The position numbers and the translations under genes are program-made. From Gordionus sp. m RMFG-2023 (lineage: Eukaryota; Nematomorpha; Gordioida; Chordodea; Parachordodidae), in contig NC_088775.1 in NCBI RefSeq assembly GCF_954871325.1, positions 32,527,561 to 32,591,560 of the forward strand: a DNA stretch of 64,000 bases, given 5' to 3'. This document shows, one piece after another, positions 48,081-59,510 of the stretch (position 1 is its first letter; each line of letters begins with the position of its first letter). The notes beneath the pieces were generated by a model that was not told the DNA's origin, did not search any database, and was given only the letters and a program-made list of their open reading frames with translations.

Positions 48081-48902
48081 TTACATACATATGATCTTCG
48101 CATATAAATTTGAACAAATAAATGAGGATTTCTTGTCCCTAACCCTTGGACAAGAGGAGCACCTTCCTTTTTGTTTGGTTGAAATAGGTTTTAATTCCTC
48201 TATATTTAGCATGTTCCCAATATTATCCCTTAGTAGTTTATTAACATGTGGGTTTTCATATCTATTACTCATTAATAGAGTTATTAGCTCCATTGCTAAT
48301 AATTTTATAAACTTTGATCTATTAATCTCCTTTAAATTATTGGATTTATAAATTATTAAAGAATTTATACAAGATATATTCAACAAATTATAAAAAATTG
48401 TCATAGGCCATCTATTTGTTATTCTGGATATTGAATAATTTGAACATAGCTGATCCACAACATCAACACCAGCTTTGGTAAGATTGTAAAATGTGATAAT
48501 TTCTGGTTTTTTCAAATCCCCAGTTGATGTATCAATATTGTTATCATAGTGAAGGGTAGAAAGCATCATGCTTATACTTTTTTGGTACATATGATACTAA
48601 TGTCATATTATCTTAGCAGGCAAATAAACTTGAACAAATATCTTTCTTTTTAAAATTAAATGATGTTGGAAACTGCTATTTATTTTTTTTAAAGTTCCTA
48701 CTATTGTTAATGAATGGGAATTTAATAAATGTATAGCAAGTTCATAACTGGTAAACCAGTTATCTGTGGTGACATTCCTATTACTCTTAGAAATGGGCTG
48801 AATTAACCTTTCAACCACATCAAAAGGCTTATTTCTCAATTTATAAGGTCCTTCAGGCTGATTGCCAGCATATAATTCTATTTTCAAAGTATAAAATGTC
48901 AC
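48081..48902 (-). pseudogene. piggyBac transposase fragment (C-terminal half)
   Basis: Two minus-strand pieces. The first, 48902-48603, starts TFYTLKIELYAGNQPEGPYK and contains NVTTDNWFTSYELAI, with the second catalytic Asp of the DDD triad in TDNWFTS. The second, 48590-48081, reads KPEIITFYNLTKAGVDVVDQ, with the third Asp region, then a Cys-rich tail (RCSSCPRVRDKKSSFICSN). The N-terminal half, including the first catalytic Asp, is absent, and a frame change separates the two pieces. It is inactive. Confidence 0.85.
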
Positions 48903-49069
48903 TAGAATAATTGAAATTAAAAATCATATGACACCGAAAAACTAAATAATATAAAATTTTCAAATTTAAAGTCATATATATCAAAAAATAGATATAATTA
49001 TATTTTTTTCAATTATATTTATTAACCTGACATACATAAATATAATTAGTAACAAAAAAAAATTGGATT

Positions 49070-49531
49070 TTAAAAAAAAATTACATCATTACATAGGTGG
49101 GGTATATTTTACCCCAAGCTCAACAAATAGCATATATCTCAAAAACTATCAAATCAATAATCATGAAATTTGGAAGTTGTATTCCTTGTTACAAAATATT
49201 AAACTACTGAAAAAATCATGTCGGAATATCTTCTAGCTTTTGTATTACAAATATTATAAAAGTTGTGGGGTCCTATTTACCCCACCTTTGTAGTGAAGGG
49301 TTAAAAAAAAATTACATCATTACATAGGTGGGGTATATTTTACCCCAAGCTCAACAAATAGCATATATCTCAAAAACTATCAAATCAATAATCATGAAAT
49401 TTGGAAGTTGTATTCCTTGTTACAAAATATTAAACTACTGAAAAAATCAGGTCGGAATATCTTCTAGCTTTTGTATTACAAAGATTATAAAAGTTGTGGG
49501 GTCCTATTTACCCCACCTTTGTAGTGAAGGG
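49070..49531 (-). repeat. Two tandem copies of the piggyBac right end (231 bp each)
   Basis: Both copies run from AAAAAAATTACATCATTACA to GTAGTGAAGGG with one or two differences. Each also contains an inner ACATAGGTGGGGTATATTTT that mirrors the left end. Confidence 0.88.
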
Positions 49532-52008
49532 TTAAATGAAATTCGTTAAATCGATCACGATTTGGCCGACCCCTTTTCAACAGGGTTTCGAACCATTAAG
49601 TATAGAGGTTCGGTTCGTTACGGTTTTTAGTTTAAAATTTTATAAAGGTTTTGTTCCATTTCGGTTTTTTTTGAAAAAATTTAAATCGGTTCGGTTTATA
49701 ATTTATAACGGTTCTTTTCGGTTTGTTCCGGTTCTTTTCGGTTTGTTCCGGTTCTTTTCGGTTTGTTCCGGTTCTTATAAATTTGATTTAAAAAAAATTT
49801 AATAATAAACCATATATATTAATATTAGAGAAAAATCTTTTTATAATTTCTTATTTAATTTAACCATGCTGAGATATAGCTATTTAAAATTTGGGGTAAA
49901 ATAGACCCCACCTATGTAACCGCGGGAGTTTTTTTCACCTATATAGTGAAGGGTTAAATAATTATATTTATTCAAATAACACATTACATAAATATTATAT
50001 TTAGAAATATTCATATAATAATTTTATAAAAAATCGGAAGTATTTATTTTTAGTAATTGTGTAAAGAAATATTTTCTTTTATAAACAAATTTCTCCCCCC
50101 ATTATTTTCGCTTAATATGGCTCATAAAAAGTTAGATAAAATTATAACAAGAAAAATGGGGGGAAAAAAGTTCAAAATTTAAAAAAAAAGAGGAGTATAA
50201 TTATGAACAATCGAAATTAGGGGGGTTGGTAAATTTTAAAAAATAATAATATTAAAGAACAAGAAAACAAGAGAAATTAGGGTGGGGTGGGGGGAGGAGG
50301 GTTGGAAAATTTAAAATAATACTTAGCAAAAATTTTTATTCCTTAAATTTTTTATTTATCCTTCATTTTATTTTTTACTTTATCAAAAAATTTTTTTTTA
50401 AAAATTGGATATCAAATTAAGTATATAAGTAAAAATGGAAAAGATTTAACCAAGAATTTTAAAAATATAATAAAACAATTTTTTGTATATTAAATCGCAA
50501 TGAGAAATATACACAACATAATTAAAAATATATATTAAAAAAATGAATTGGAAAAAAAAATTTAATACATAAAAAAGAACTGAGAAAGTATTTTAAAAAA
50601 AGCGGGTACATATCATCTGAGAGAAGCTTGAATATTTATAAAATTGGACCTGCAGATTTCCTTCCAGGGAAATCTGCTGACGAAGGTAAAATCCTTCATT
50701 GGTGTGACCTGATATCTGTCTCATTTTTTTCCCTTGATTTTAATTACAAAAATATTTATTTATTTAAATTTCTTCCCAACCCCCTCCCTTCCTATATTAC
50801 TAAGGGTTGACTATAAATATAATTTATTATATTAGTTTATGATTTTAAAGGAGAAAATTAATTATTTATATCAAACATGTCAGCCTCCTATTTTTATTAA
50901 CTTGAGATAAACTAATGATGTATGGGTTGCCCTTGCCAGGTTTATAACTGCTGCTTTCTTATTATATTTATAATATATAAATATATGCATTCTTTACCTG
51001 AATAAATTACATAAAAAGTATTTAAGTAAAATAGATGAAGCGGCATTAAAGAAAAAAAAATCTTAGATATTTTTTGTTTTTAATATTTTCTTAAAATATA
51101 TAATATTTAAAAACTAAAATCTGAATATACAAAGCACGGACTATATGTATATCTAAATATTTTTTAAGAAATACTGGCCAACAAACGGCTCTGCAGCTAT
51201 CGGATATAATAATTAATATTAAAATAAACCACATTTAAAAATTTATAAACAATACTTAATATTCTTTTTATTTGTAATTTTATGTTTAATTTATTTTTTT
51301 CATTTATAAAATAATAATTGAAAATATTTGGTATCGCGTAATTACAGAGAAACCATTACAGAGAAAACAATTATAGAGAAACTTTTACAGAGAAAACAAT
51401 TATAGAGAATGTCGTTTATAGAGATTTATTTTACAGAGAATGATTTTATAGAGAATTTTTTATAAAGAATTTTATTTAAGGAATGATTATTTTATAAAAA
51501 ATGTTAATCTATTTTGTATAAATTTGTGTAATTATTACTTAGGTAGGGTGCGCCTGCGTAAAACAGTTTTCTATATCAAATCCTAAATTATGCTATTATT
51601 TTTTTTTACATAATATTTTATTTCTAAAGATAATATTGGCTGAGAGATAGTAAAATAAATTGCAAGGGTCCTAGGAAAAACATTCAATACCTTACAGTAA
51701 TATTATTACATCACTGATTTAAAATCAATGAAAGGCTTCAAATTACGGCCAAACCGTTTAGCAACACTAATAAGCCAAGAAGCCAGCTTGGGTCAACCGT
51801 TTAACAACACTAATCACAAATAAATTAATTATTGGCTTAAAAGTAGGCTTGAGTTACAAATTTTCGATTCAAAATTTGACTGAGTTTAGGGATAAGCCGG
51901 CATGGCAGCCAAGAAGCCGGCTTGGCTCAGCCGTTTAATAAAACTAGTAAGCCAAGAAGCGGATTTGGATCAGCCGTTTAACAACACTAATCACAAATAA
52001 ATAAATTT

Positions 52009-52165
52009 CGGCTTGAGCTAATGGCTTGAGCCAACTCCTGAGCCGGCTTGAGCCAACTCCTGAGCCGGCTTGAGCCAACTCCTGAGCCGGCTTGAGCCAA
52101 CTCCTGAGCCGGCTTGAGCCAACTCCTGAGCCGACTCGAGCAAGCCAACTCAGCCGGCTCAATGA
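52009..52165 (-). repeat. 22-bp tandem array, right arm, about 6 units
   Basis: Same unit as at 45009-45612, in inverse orientation, with far fewer copies. It is flanked by the same text (CGGCTTGAGCTAATGGC) as the inner edge of the left array. Confidence 0.88.
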
Positions 52166-52781
52166 GCCGGCTTGAGCCTGAGCGAATTTTTGGCTACGGC
52201 CTCGAGGTCGGAGCCGATAAAACTCGGCTTTTTAACAACACTATTACAAACTAGATGTCTACTTACTTACTTTTTATTATACTTATTAACCTTGAAAATA
52301 TTATTAGGAATAGGTATGATAATAAAATTTAATAAATATACTGTTGATTAGTCATTTTGAACTATGTTAATTACAATATTAAATTTTTTAGTTTTCAATT
52401 AATAAATATAAAATAATTTAAATAATAATAGTAAATTAAGCTTCAACTGTTAATGCTAAATAAATATTTAGTGAGTTATATTGATATTCTATTTTTAACA
52501 CAAAATTTGATTGCTAGCTGACAAACAGAAAATATAATTTATATGTATTAATTTAATCTAATATTTAAAATAGTATTCATTTAATAAATATTCAGATAGT
52601 CTTATTAATTTTTAAATAATAAAATTAAATCTATATTTTACTTATAGAATAAAAGAGGCAAACAAAATTTATTTTTAGTTCAAGAGGTTAAGATTCCATT
52701 AAATTTTTTTTTTGCTTCAGGGGGCTATTCAAATTTTTCAGGGGGCTGGAGCCCCTGCGCGCCCCCCTAACGACGCCACTG

Positions 52782-53467
52782 GACGGGAGGGATTGGGTAA
52801 CGCAGGGCAGTGACCCTGCCGATTTAAATATATTCAGCCAGCTCCCGTAAGTAATTTTTAAAGGCAGGCGGTATTTTAGAATATTATTAATATTTTTATC
52901 ATAAAATAAATATTTTATAATATTTTATAAACAAGATGATAGAATTAATGAATTGTATTTTTTTTTATTTAAAAACCAACCATTCCCTATTTTAGTTGGT
53001 TCTAAATCACTAAATTATATATAAATAATCATATATGAAATTTCTGAAAAGTATATTTAAATAATAATAAAATGATAACTAAAATAAGATGTAATTTACG
53101 ACACTATAACTTATGGAATAATTTGAATACGAAGTGAATGAATCTTATAAATGTATCTTTTAATTTTTATAAGTAAACTTAAACTTGTCAAATGACCTAA
53201 TTTTAAATAAATAATATTTTGTGTTATTATATAATCAGATATTTTGACACATATTAATATAGATAATTTTATTGTTCAGAATCATATTAAACTAAATTTC
53301 TATTAAATTATTTTTTGTCAAGCTATTTATTTGAATGTAAAGTAATTTTGGAAATATTTGAATTATTATTTGCATTATTTTTGGCTTGGCGTGGCTTGCC
53401 ACTGAACACAACTTACTTTCAAAAACTTTCTTTTTCTCAATTTGCGCCAAATTAATTATATTTTATT
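52782..53467. other. No gene seen; small GC-rich patch at the start
   Basis: 52782-52870 is GC-richer, with short inverted words (GGGAG...CTCCC and GCAGGG...CCCTGC). The rest is AT-rich with no coding trace. Confidence 0.4.
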
Positions 53468-53675
53468 CAGGGCCGTAGCCAGGAATTTTCACTTAGGGTG
53501 GCCAAGTGCTTACTTGGGGGGGGGGGGAACTATTTTTTTAAAATCAAACAAATAATTATGCATTCATAGGTATTTTTTCCTATTTTTATTAAATATTTAA
53601 TAACAAAATAAAACTATAATATGAATATACAAAACAAAATAATACTATAATATGCATATACAAAACAAAATATTA

Positions 53676-56600
53676 CTATAATAGAATACGGCGATTTTTA
53701 TTTTTAAATTTTAATATAAATGAACCAAAAGATAAATTCTGCGTTATTCTTTTTTCATACGCCATTAATACTAAATTTTGTTTACGTTTATCCTTCATAG
53801 ACTCTCTACTGCTCGATAAAACTCTCTTTAATGTAGAGAACGAGGCCTCACAAAAAGCCGTTGATATCCATGATTATCGCTGCTGAGTAGCATTTATATA
53901 ATTCTTTAAATGCATGATTATATTTTTTTATACATAATATCTAAGATATTTTCAAAATTATGATTTTCTTTAGCTTCCGCCTTTTTCTATCTTCATTTCA
54001 TGATGCAGTGTTTCCATATTTAAGTTTAACAGGGATTTTATTGGGGCCATTTTATCTGATAAAAAATAATCAGGGTCAAGGGGGAGCAATGTATTAAAAG
54101 ATGAAAAAAGATTAAAATCATCTTCTGTAAATCGGTCTAAAAAACGATCCACAAAGTTATCTATAATTTCATAATATATCCTTTTTAAGAACTCCAATTG
54201 GAGTCTTTTTCTCAATCGAATTCTAGTTTGCTATCAACTAAAAAATCTTGGAATAATTTAGGCGTTTTACGTACCCGTGATAATTTTTAAGGAGTAAGAT
54301 TAAATTTTGATAAAAGTTTTTCAGCCTTAATCATAATCAAAGCAAAAGAATTATCACTTCTTTTATTTTTTAATATATTGATAGTAGAATCAATACAATT
54401 TTTAGCATCCACTAGATTAGTACCTACTGATTGTAGATACTTATTTAGTGGATCTATTGTAATTAATATCTCATAAATTATGATGGCTAATATAATGTAA
54501 TTTATATTAATACATTGAGATAAAAGACCAGAGGATTCGACTGAATCATGAATTGAAACCTCTGAATTAAGAGTTCTATTTGAAAAGTAAAATAATACTT
54601 CACCAATAGCATCAAAATTCTCATAAATAATGCGAGATGTTTCCAAATGACCAGTCCACCTCTGGTCTAAAAGTCACTTAAGGGTGTGGCCTGTATATTT
54701 ACAGGGTTAAAACGCCTGAAAAAATTATACAATGCATTTGATAAATTAAAAAAATTAGCAATAATAACAATATTATTATACCAATTTTGAACCACAAGAT
54801 GCAACTTGTAGTTGTAGCAATGTATAAAAGGAACATTTTTATTAATTTTTTTTGAAGAAGTGTTTGCACTCCTCCATTTCGGCCAGACATAACGTTTGCA
54901 CCATCATATGCCTGGCTTATTATATTAGCTGAATTAATATTTAGATCATTAAGTTGCTTTAAAATGCTATCTGTAATGCTTTCAGCAGAAAGACACTCTA
55001 AATTAATGATTTCTATTAAATTTTCTTGGATTTCTCCAGAAAAAATATAGCGAATTATTACGCTCAGGTTTTCACAAACTGAAGCATCTTTTGTCTCATC
55101 ACCCTTAAGACAAAAAAAGGCATCGCGCTTTTATTATATTTATATGAAATATGTTCAAGCACCATATCTGTCTTAATGGATATTACTTCGTTTTGAATCT
55201 GTGGTGATGTATACTGGGCATTTTGGGTATAGATTTCATAATTTTATTTAATTCAGGGTCTTTTTGGATGGTATAGAAAAACATTGCTATAAATAGCCCA
55301 GAAGAATAAATTATGTTTTCATCTTTTGCAGCATCCGTAATATTTGTTGAACCAGTCCCACGGAAAGGTAGCTTTTGTATGCTAAGAAATAGCATCAAAT
55401 AAAATATTGATTTAATATCACCTCCCAACATTTTAGTTATTTCTGTACCTTTGTTTATATTTTGATTTTTATCATGCCATATTGTAATTGAATTTAAATG
55501 AGCTTTTGAGCTCTCGTGTTTTAGCAGTCCCTTCTTGGCAGCTAACGCATTTTTCCAATTTCTGAATCCCGTTTGTCCAAATTCATCACTTGGATTACAC
55601 AGGTATTTCCTACATGGAAAACAAAAGGCAGCGTCAGCTTCTACACTATACTCCAACCAGTCTCGGCCTCTATACCATGATTTTTGAAATGATCTTTGCC
55701 TTCCATGGATATCTTTTTTCCCGTAATTGTTTAATTTGATTTGATTTGGTTTACTCTGGCCAAGGTCACCTGGGATTTGAATTGAACCATTAGAGGACTT
55801 TTTTGACACTAAAAATATTATAATTAATAAATTGTAATGAGGGAAAGGGTCATAAATAATAATGGTCATCAGGATGGGTGAAGGAAGGTAGCGTCTACAT
55901 GACAGGATTTTCACTGGATGCAAACCCCCTTCAAAAACCTTTGCCTACCCCCCTAAAAAATTCATGCCACCTTCGGCGGCGGTGTCTCTTATTATTTTTG
56001 CCTATTTAATTTATTGATACTCTGTTCAAAGAATTTATAAAGGATAACTTAAATTAATCTATCTCTACTACCAACTATTGATATTTTGTGAATATAAAGA
56101 ATTTATTTTTTAGATAATAAATTCAATTAAAACCTCCATTATTTACAATGAATTAATTATTATGCATTATGAGCTTGCTGAAATATCTAAACCTTTTAAA
56201 TTACATTTAAAAGGATAGTTTATTTGAAAAACAATATGTATGATTGTTTGCAATATATAGATTTGGTCGATGAATTCTAATATAATAATTCTATAATAAA
56301 AGTATTTACAGCAATAAATTTTATCCTATTTCATCTCAAAATTTAATAGATAAACCCAAAAAAATTTATTCTACCCCCATTAAAGCCGCCTACCCCATCA
56401 AAAAAGTAGGATGCAAACTGTTCCTAGCCCTCCAGCTTATGTAGACGCTGAAGGAAGGTCATGCTGAAAATGAATAAACATAAAATTTATCTTGTATTTA
56501 AGAAACAAGTATTTGCTATAATGTAGTGCCCAACCCTGATGAAGATTATCAGTAAAATTATAGATATTCAGTATAAAATACTAGAAAAAGGTCATAAACA

Positions 56601-57190
56601 TTATATCTTTAAAGATTAACAAAAAAATATAATATTTTTATATTTATAAATCAATTACTAGTTGCCTCTTGACAATGAGAGACTAAGCTGCTAGATGAAG
56701 ATGATTGAGTCTCTTCTTTGTCTTTATTTGTTTTAAAATCAAAATGTAATAATGAAACACCATAATCTCCTACTCCTATTGATATTGTCAAAAATATATA
56801 AATAGAAAAATTTGGGTTAATTTTAAACTATTTACCATCTTCCTCCTCCTGAGTGTAGTGAGGATCATTTTCTAGATTATTGGCTTCATTCATATCTTGA
56901 AATATGAGTGAATATATTTATTTTAATAATTAAAATTATTATACAAAAATGATAATATTAATAATAAATGTCTGTCTCTTATCTTATATAAAATAAATAT
57001 ATATGATAATAATATATAGGTATTGCCCTATATCGTCATGAAATAATAATATAAATTTATACTAACTATGATAAGAATCAGTTTCTAAAATTTCTGATGT
57101 AGTATTACTATTAGTTTGTAGAGGTGATGTTGCTTGACATTTGTTTAACTTTAACTTAAAATAAGAGTTAATAACTGTTTGTTTCTTCAT
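53676..57190 (-). pseudogene. hAT-D transposase gene, four exons, last exon broken
   Basis: Exon 1 (57067-57190) reads MKKQTVINSYFKLKLNKCQA. Exon 2 (56836-56895) reads MNEANNLENDPHYTQEEED. Exon 3 (56659-56775) reads VGDYGVSLLHFDFKTNKDKE. Exon 4 runs from 55808 to the stop at 53676. All junctions are phase 1 with GT/AG signals, and joining them keeps the frame. Exon 4 holds a TTF zinc finger (FCFPCRKYLCNP, about 55.62 kb), a DUF4371 block (DGANVMSGRNGGVQ, about 54.88 kb) and the C-terminal hAT domain (FCEASFSTLKRVLSSSRESM, about 53.83 kb). Frame changes in exon 4 (near 55.18, 54.9, 54.68, 54.25 and 53.95 kb) show it is no longer functional. Confidence 0.8.
55890..56450. mobile_element. MITE with AGCGTCTACAT ends and a 10-bp target-site duplication
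   Basis: The 561-bp element begins AGCGTCTACATGACAGG and ends CTTATGTAGACGCT. It is flanked by GAAGGAAGGT (55880-55889 and 56451-56460), exact over 10 bp. A duplication of 9-11 bp suggests a Mutator-like (MULE) mover, but this is inferred. The MITE lies wholly inside intron 3 of the hAT-D gene. A fragment with the same end starts at 18723. It is non-coding. Confidence 0.85.
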
Positions 57191-57650
57191 AATTTTAAAA
57201 TAAACGCTGTAAAATAAAATAACTGGTTATATATTATAATATAAATGTGATACCTATAGAGAATGTTATACACAACAAAAACAAATGAAAAAAAATGAAT
57301 GAATGATAATTTAATATTGGGTAAAAATAAAAATAAAACAGGATAGAAAAAAATTTACAAACTAGACATGTTTGTAGAATAAATATTCAAAATTTATTTT
57401 AAAAATATAAAAATAATTAATTCTAAATAGACATGTTTATATTAAAAATATAAAAATAATTCCAAATAAACATGTTTATATTAAAAATATAAAAATAATC
57501 AATTCTAAAAAAAAATTTCAAATTTGGGGGAGGGGGGCAGAAAAATTTTTGGGGGATACTTTTGGGGGCCAAAGATTTATTCTGGGGGCCAGGTTGTGGG
57601 CCAAAATTTTTTTAGGGGGGGGGGCGTTCCCCCTCCGGCCTGATTTTTTT

Positions 57651-58464
57651 ATTGCGCCTTTATTTATTATAAAAGGGATACAATTTTTTATTTCCAAAAT
57701 TTTATAATTTTTCATAATTTTTATTTATAAAAATTTGTTAGCCGGTTTATTACCCAGTCTGGTTAATACAGTCTTAATTTTTTAAGTAATGTACCACAAG
57801 TAAAAATACTAAGCACACATGTTTGAACGTTTTTAAAAATCGACCCAAAACGGCCACTTGACAACAATAGTTTCTTAGGACTCAGAGTGACGAAAAATAT
57901 TTATTTAGAAATTTCACGACTTACTTGTGCCTCCTCATTTGAATCCTACAAAATGTGAAATCAGCTGAATCGAAGGAAATATTGAACTAATTACATCTTC
58001 ACCATAATAGTTTAACATTTTTCTCCCAAACTTTAAAATTAGTATAGTTATTCAATGACATATCATATATATATATGTCATTGTAATTATTAGGCTCTTA
58101 AATCAAAAATTTTACAACTGAACCGAGAATTGCTCTCTCTCTTTAATAAAGATGCATAAATATTTATACAATTATAGCTCATTCTTAGAAATCCAGTTAA
58201 ATACTTATTGACCCCTATATTTTGCTATTTATAAATATAATTTTTATCAACTGTTTAGTAGAGTTTAAAAATAAATGAATATTTTATTTAATCTTGGATT
58301 TCAAATTATTACTTATTAATATTATACATATAGACTTATATAATAAATAAATAACCGAACAAGAACATTCCAAAATTTGGTTGTTACCTTCAATTTTTTA
58401 TTTTAAATCATATGACTTTTCTTAATATTGCGAATGAATTTTGTTCGATAAAGATAGGCTAAAA
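57651..58464. other. Spacer upstream of the unnamed host gene
   Basis: AT-rich. It includes an (AT)n run near 58066-58077 and a pyrimidine run (CTCTCTCTC) near 58132. On the minus strand, TTTTGTAG|GATTCAAATGAGGAGGCACAA|GTAAGTCG (about 57930-57965) looks like a tiny exon with good splice signals, but nothing else supports a gene there. Confidence 0.35.
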
Positions 58465-59161
58465 ATGAAATTTTTTAAGCAAAGAAATAAAACAATTAAT
58501 AATTTCAAAGATAATTTAACTGATCTTAAGTCAATATCAATTTCAGAGTTTAATCAAATACCTTCATTTGATTTAAATAATGATTTAGAAAATACCAAAA
58601 ATCTAAGGTTATTTAAATTAAAAAATGATTAATTTTATAAATCCTATTTTACAGCCTCTCAGCAGATTTTATACCAAAACATCCTCCAAATACCAAAGAT
58701 ATTTATTCTCATAAAAAAATACAGGTATTTATATTATTTCAAGAAATTCTGTAATTTACATTTAGGATGAATTATTAAAGAAATTAAAAATATCCAAAAT
58801 TAGCAACTCTCTTCATGAAGATTTAAATATAGCAATGGATGAAGATTATGGAATTAGTTTAGTGACACCATCTCCAATTATATCCTTACATTCAACCAGT
58901 CATTTAAAACTGACCCAAAATATTAATTACACAAAATTATATGGAATGAATTACCCAAAATTATTTTTATCATCATCTCATATTAATACTATGAACAATT
59001 CAAATACTAGTCAAATTAGTGAGAGTAGTAGTTTAGAATCTAGTAGCATAGGAACTTGGGAAAGTAGTGTAAATTATGATGTGGGACACCAAGTAATTAT
59101 TTGCATTTATGAATTAAAATATTGAATATTATTTAGAATCAATCTGGTGAAGATTCTACAG
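58465..59161 (+). CDS. Unnamed multi-exon gene, 5' part (four exons, introns of 41-47 bp)
   Basis: Exons at 58465-58607, 58655-58724, 58766-59092 and 59137-59161 join with GT/AG signals (CTAAG|GTTATT, ACAG|GTATTT, CAA|GTAATT, ACAG|GTATTA) and agreeing phases (2, 0, 0, then 1). The result is about 188 residues with no stop. It starts MKFFKQRNKTINNFKDNLTD. Exon 2 gives LSADFIPKHPPNTKDIYSHK. Exon 3 opens DELLKKLKISKISNSLHEDL, then becomes Ser/Asn-rich (SESSSLESSSIGTWESSVNY). I recognise no domain; the text looks like an intrinsically disordered N-terminal part. The start ATG is the first after an in-frame stop. Further exons should lie to the right, beyond repeats that may fill intron 4. It has no similarity to the mobile elements here, so a host gene is likely. 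Confidence 0.6.
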
Positions 59162-59217
59162 GTATTAATATTTTGAATTGCAAACTTTATATATACATAT
59201 TTGCTTCATATATATAT

Positions 59218-59510
59218 CAGAGACATGCAGAGGTATCTTTTGCATGATGTAGCCCAGCCTAGATTAAAATTTTTTTTGGCCCAGCCCAGATTTAAAAATA
59301 ATTTTTTTTTGCCTGGCCTACATTTAAAAAAAATATATTATATTTATTTTTAATTTTTATAGATAATAATGGCAATTTGAAATATTTGGCCTGGACATGA
59401 TATTAAAGTTTTTTTTATATAGGCCTGGCCTAGGTATATTAAATAAATTAAAATGCTAGGCGGGGCTGGGCCCGCTGGCCTCTGTTATATAAGCCTAAAA
59501 CATTTCAAAC
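59218..59510 (+). repeat. GGCC-motif repeat with a CAGAGACATGCAGAGG end
   Basis: Imperfect GCCCAGCCTAGAT, GCCTGGCCTAC and GGCCTGGCCTAGG words are spaced by AT-rich text. It ends near GCTGGCCTCTGTTATA. This is the same type as the repeat at 14640-15215. It may lie in intron 4 of the gene at 58465. Confidence 0.55.

Larger units (their letters stand above)
47665..49953 (-). mobile_element. Rearranged piggyBac transposon at the palindrome centre
   Basis: The left end is TTAA|CCCTTCACTACATAGG (TTAA 47661-47664). A right end, GTAGTGAAGGG|TTAA, occurs twice in tandem (ending 49300 and 49531; repeat unit 231 bp). A further inverted copy of the left end closes the unit at 49953 (TTAA 49954-49957). 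TTAA targets and CCCT ends are diagnostic of piggyBac. The outer 85 bp on each side form the innermost part of the palindrome arms. Between 49536 and 49868 lies a unique segment with CGGTTCTTTTCGGTTTGTTC repeated about three times. Confidence 0.85.
44891..52243. mobile_element. Giant palindromic hAT-like element with an exact 8-bp target-site duplication
   Basis: The ends are TAGTGTTGTTAAAAA and its complement TTTTTAACAACACTA, flanked by TTACAAAC on both sides (44883-44890 and 52244-52251). The left arm (44891-47749) and right arm (49869-52243) are reverse complements of near-perfect identity. They differ mainly in the copy number of a 22-bp array; the length difference of 482 bp is about 22 units. 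The outermost 90 bp of the two arms have diverged more than the interior. The centre is a rearranged piggyBac. No hAT transposase is encoded, so it would need to be moved in trans. The ends also occur twice more inside each arm (45630 and 45806 on the left). Confidence 0.88.
44560..52781. mobile_element. Non-autonomous hAT copy R1-B, with the 7.35-kb palindromic element nested inside
   Basis: The two halves (44560-44890 and 52244-52781) read continuously when compared with R1-A at 19965-21290. The right end is CTAACGACGCCACTG. Its MITE site is empty, unlike R1-A. The nested element sits where R1-A reads GGATTATAAATTATATGTC. Confidence 0.75.
53468..57642 (-). mobile_element. ZMYM1-like hAT transposon (hAT-D), nearly full length
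   Basis: The ends are CAGGGCCGTAGCCAGG (53468) and, inverted, CAGGCCGGAGGGGGAACG (57642). The flanks are ATTTTATT (53460-53467) and ATTTTTTT (57643-57650), an 8-bp duplication with one change. Poly-G/C runs lie just inside both ends. A four-exon transposase gene runs on the minus strand. A MITE lies in intron 3. Order and splice phases are kept, but the long exon is broken. It is the most complete hAT in the window. Confidence 0.85.

Noticed and set aside
52782-52870. Possible spliced-leader or snRNA gene (GTAAG followed by AATTTTTAA, GC-rich hairpin words)
   Set aside because: No second copy, no promoter element and no defined fold; the resemblance to an Sm site in AT-rich DNA is weak.
55809-55923. 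ATG at 55923 as the start of the hAT-D protein
   Set aside because: It lies inside the inserted MITE. The splice acceptor at 55809-55810 and three upstream exons with agreeing phases give a better start at 57190.
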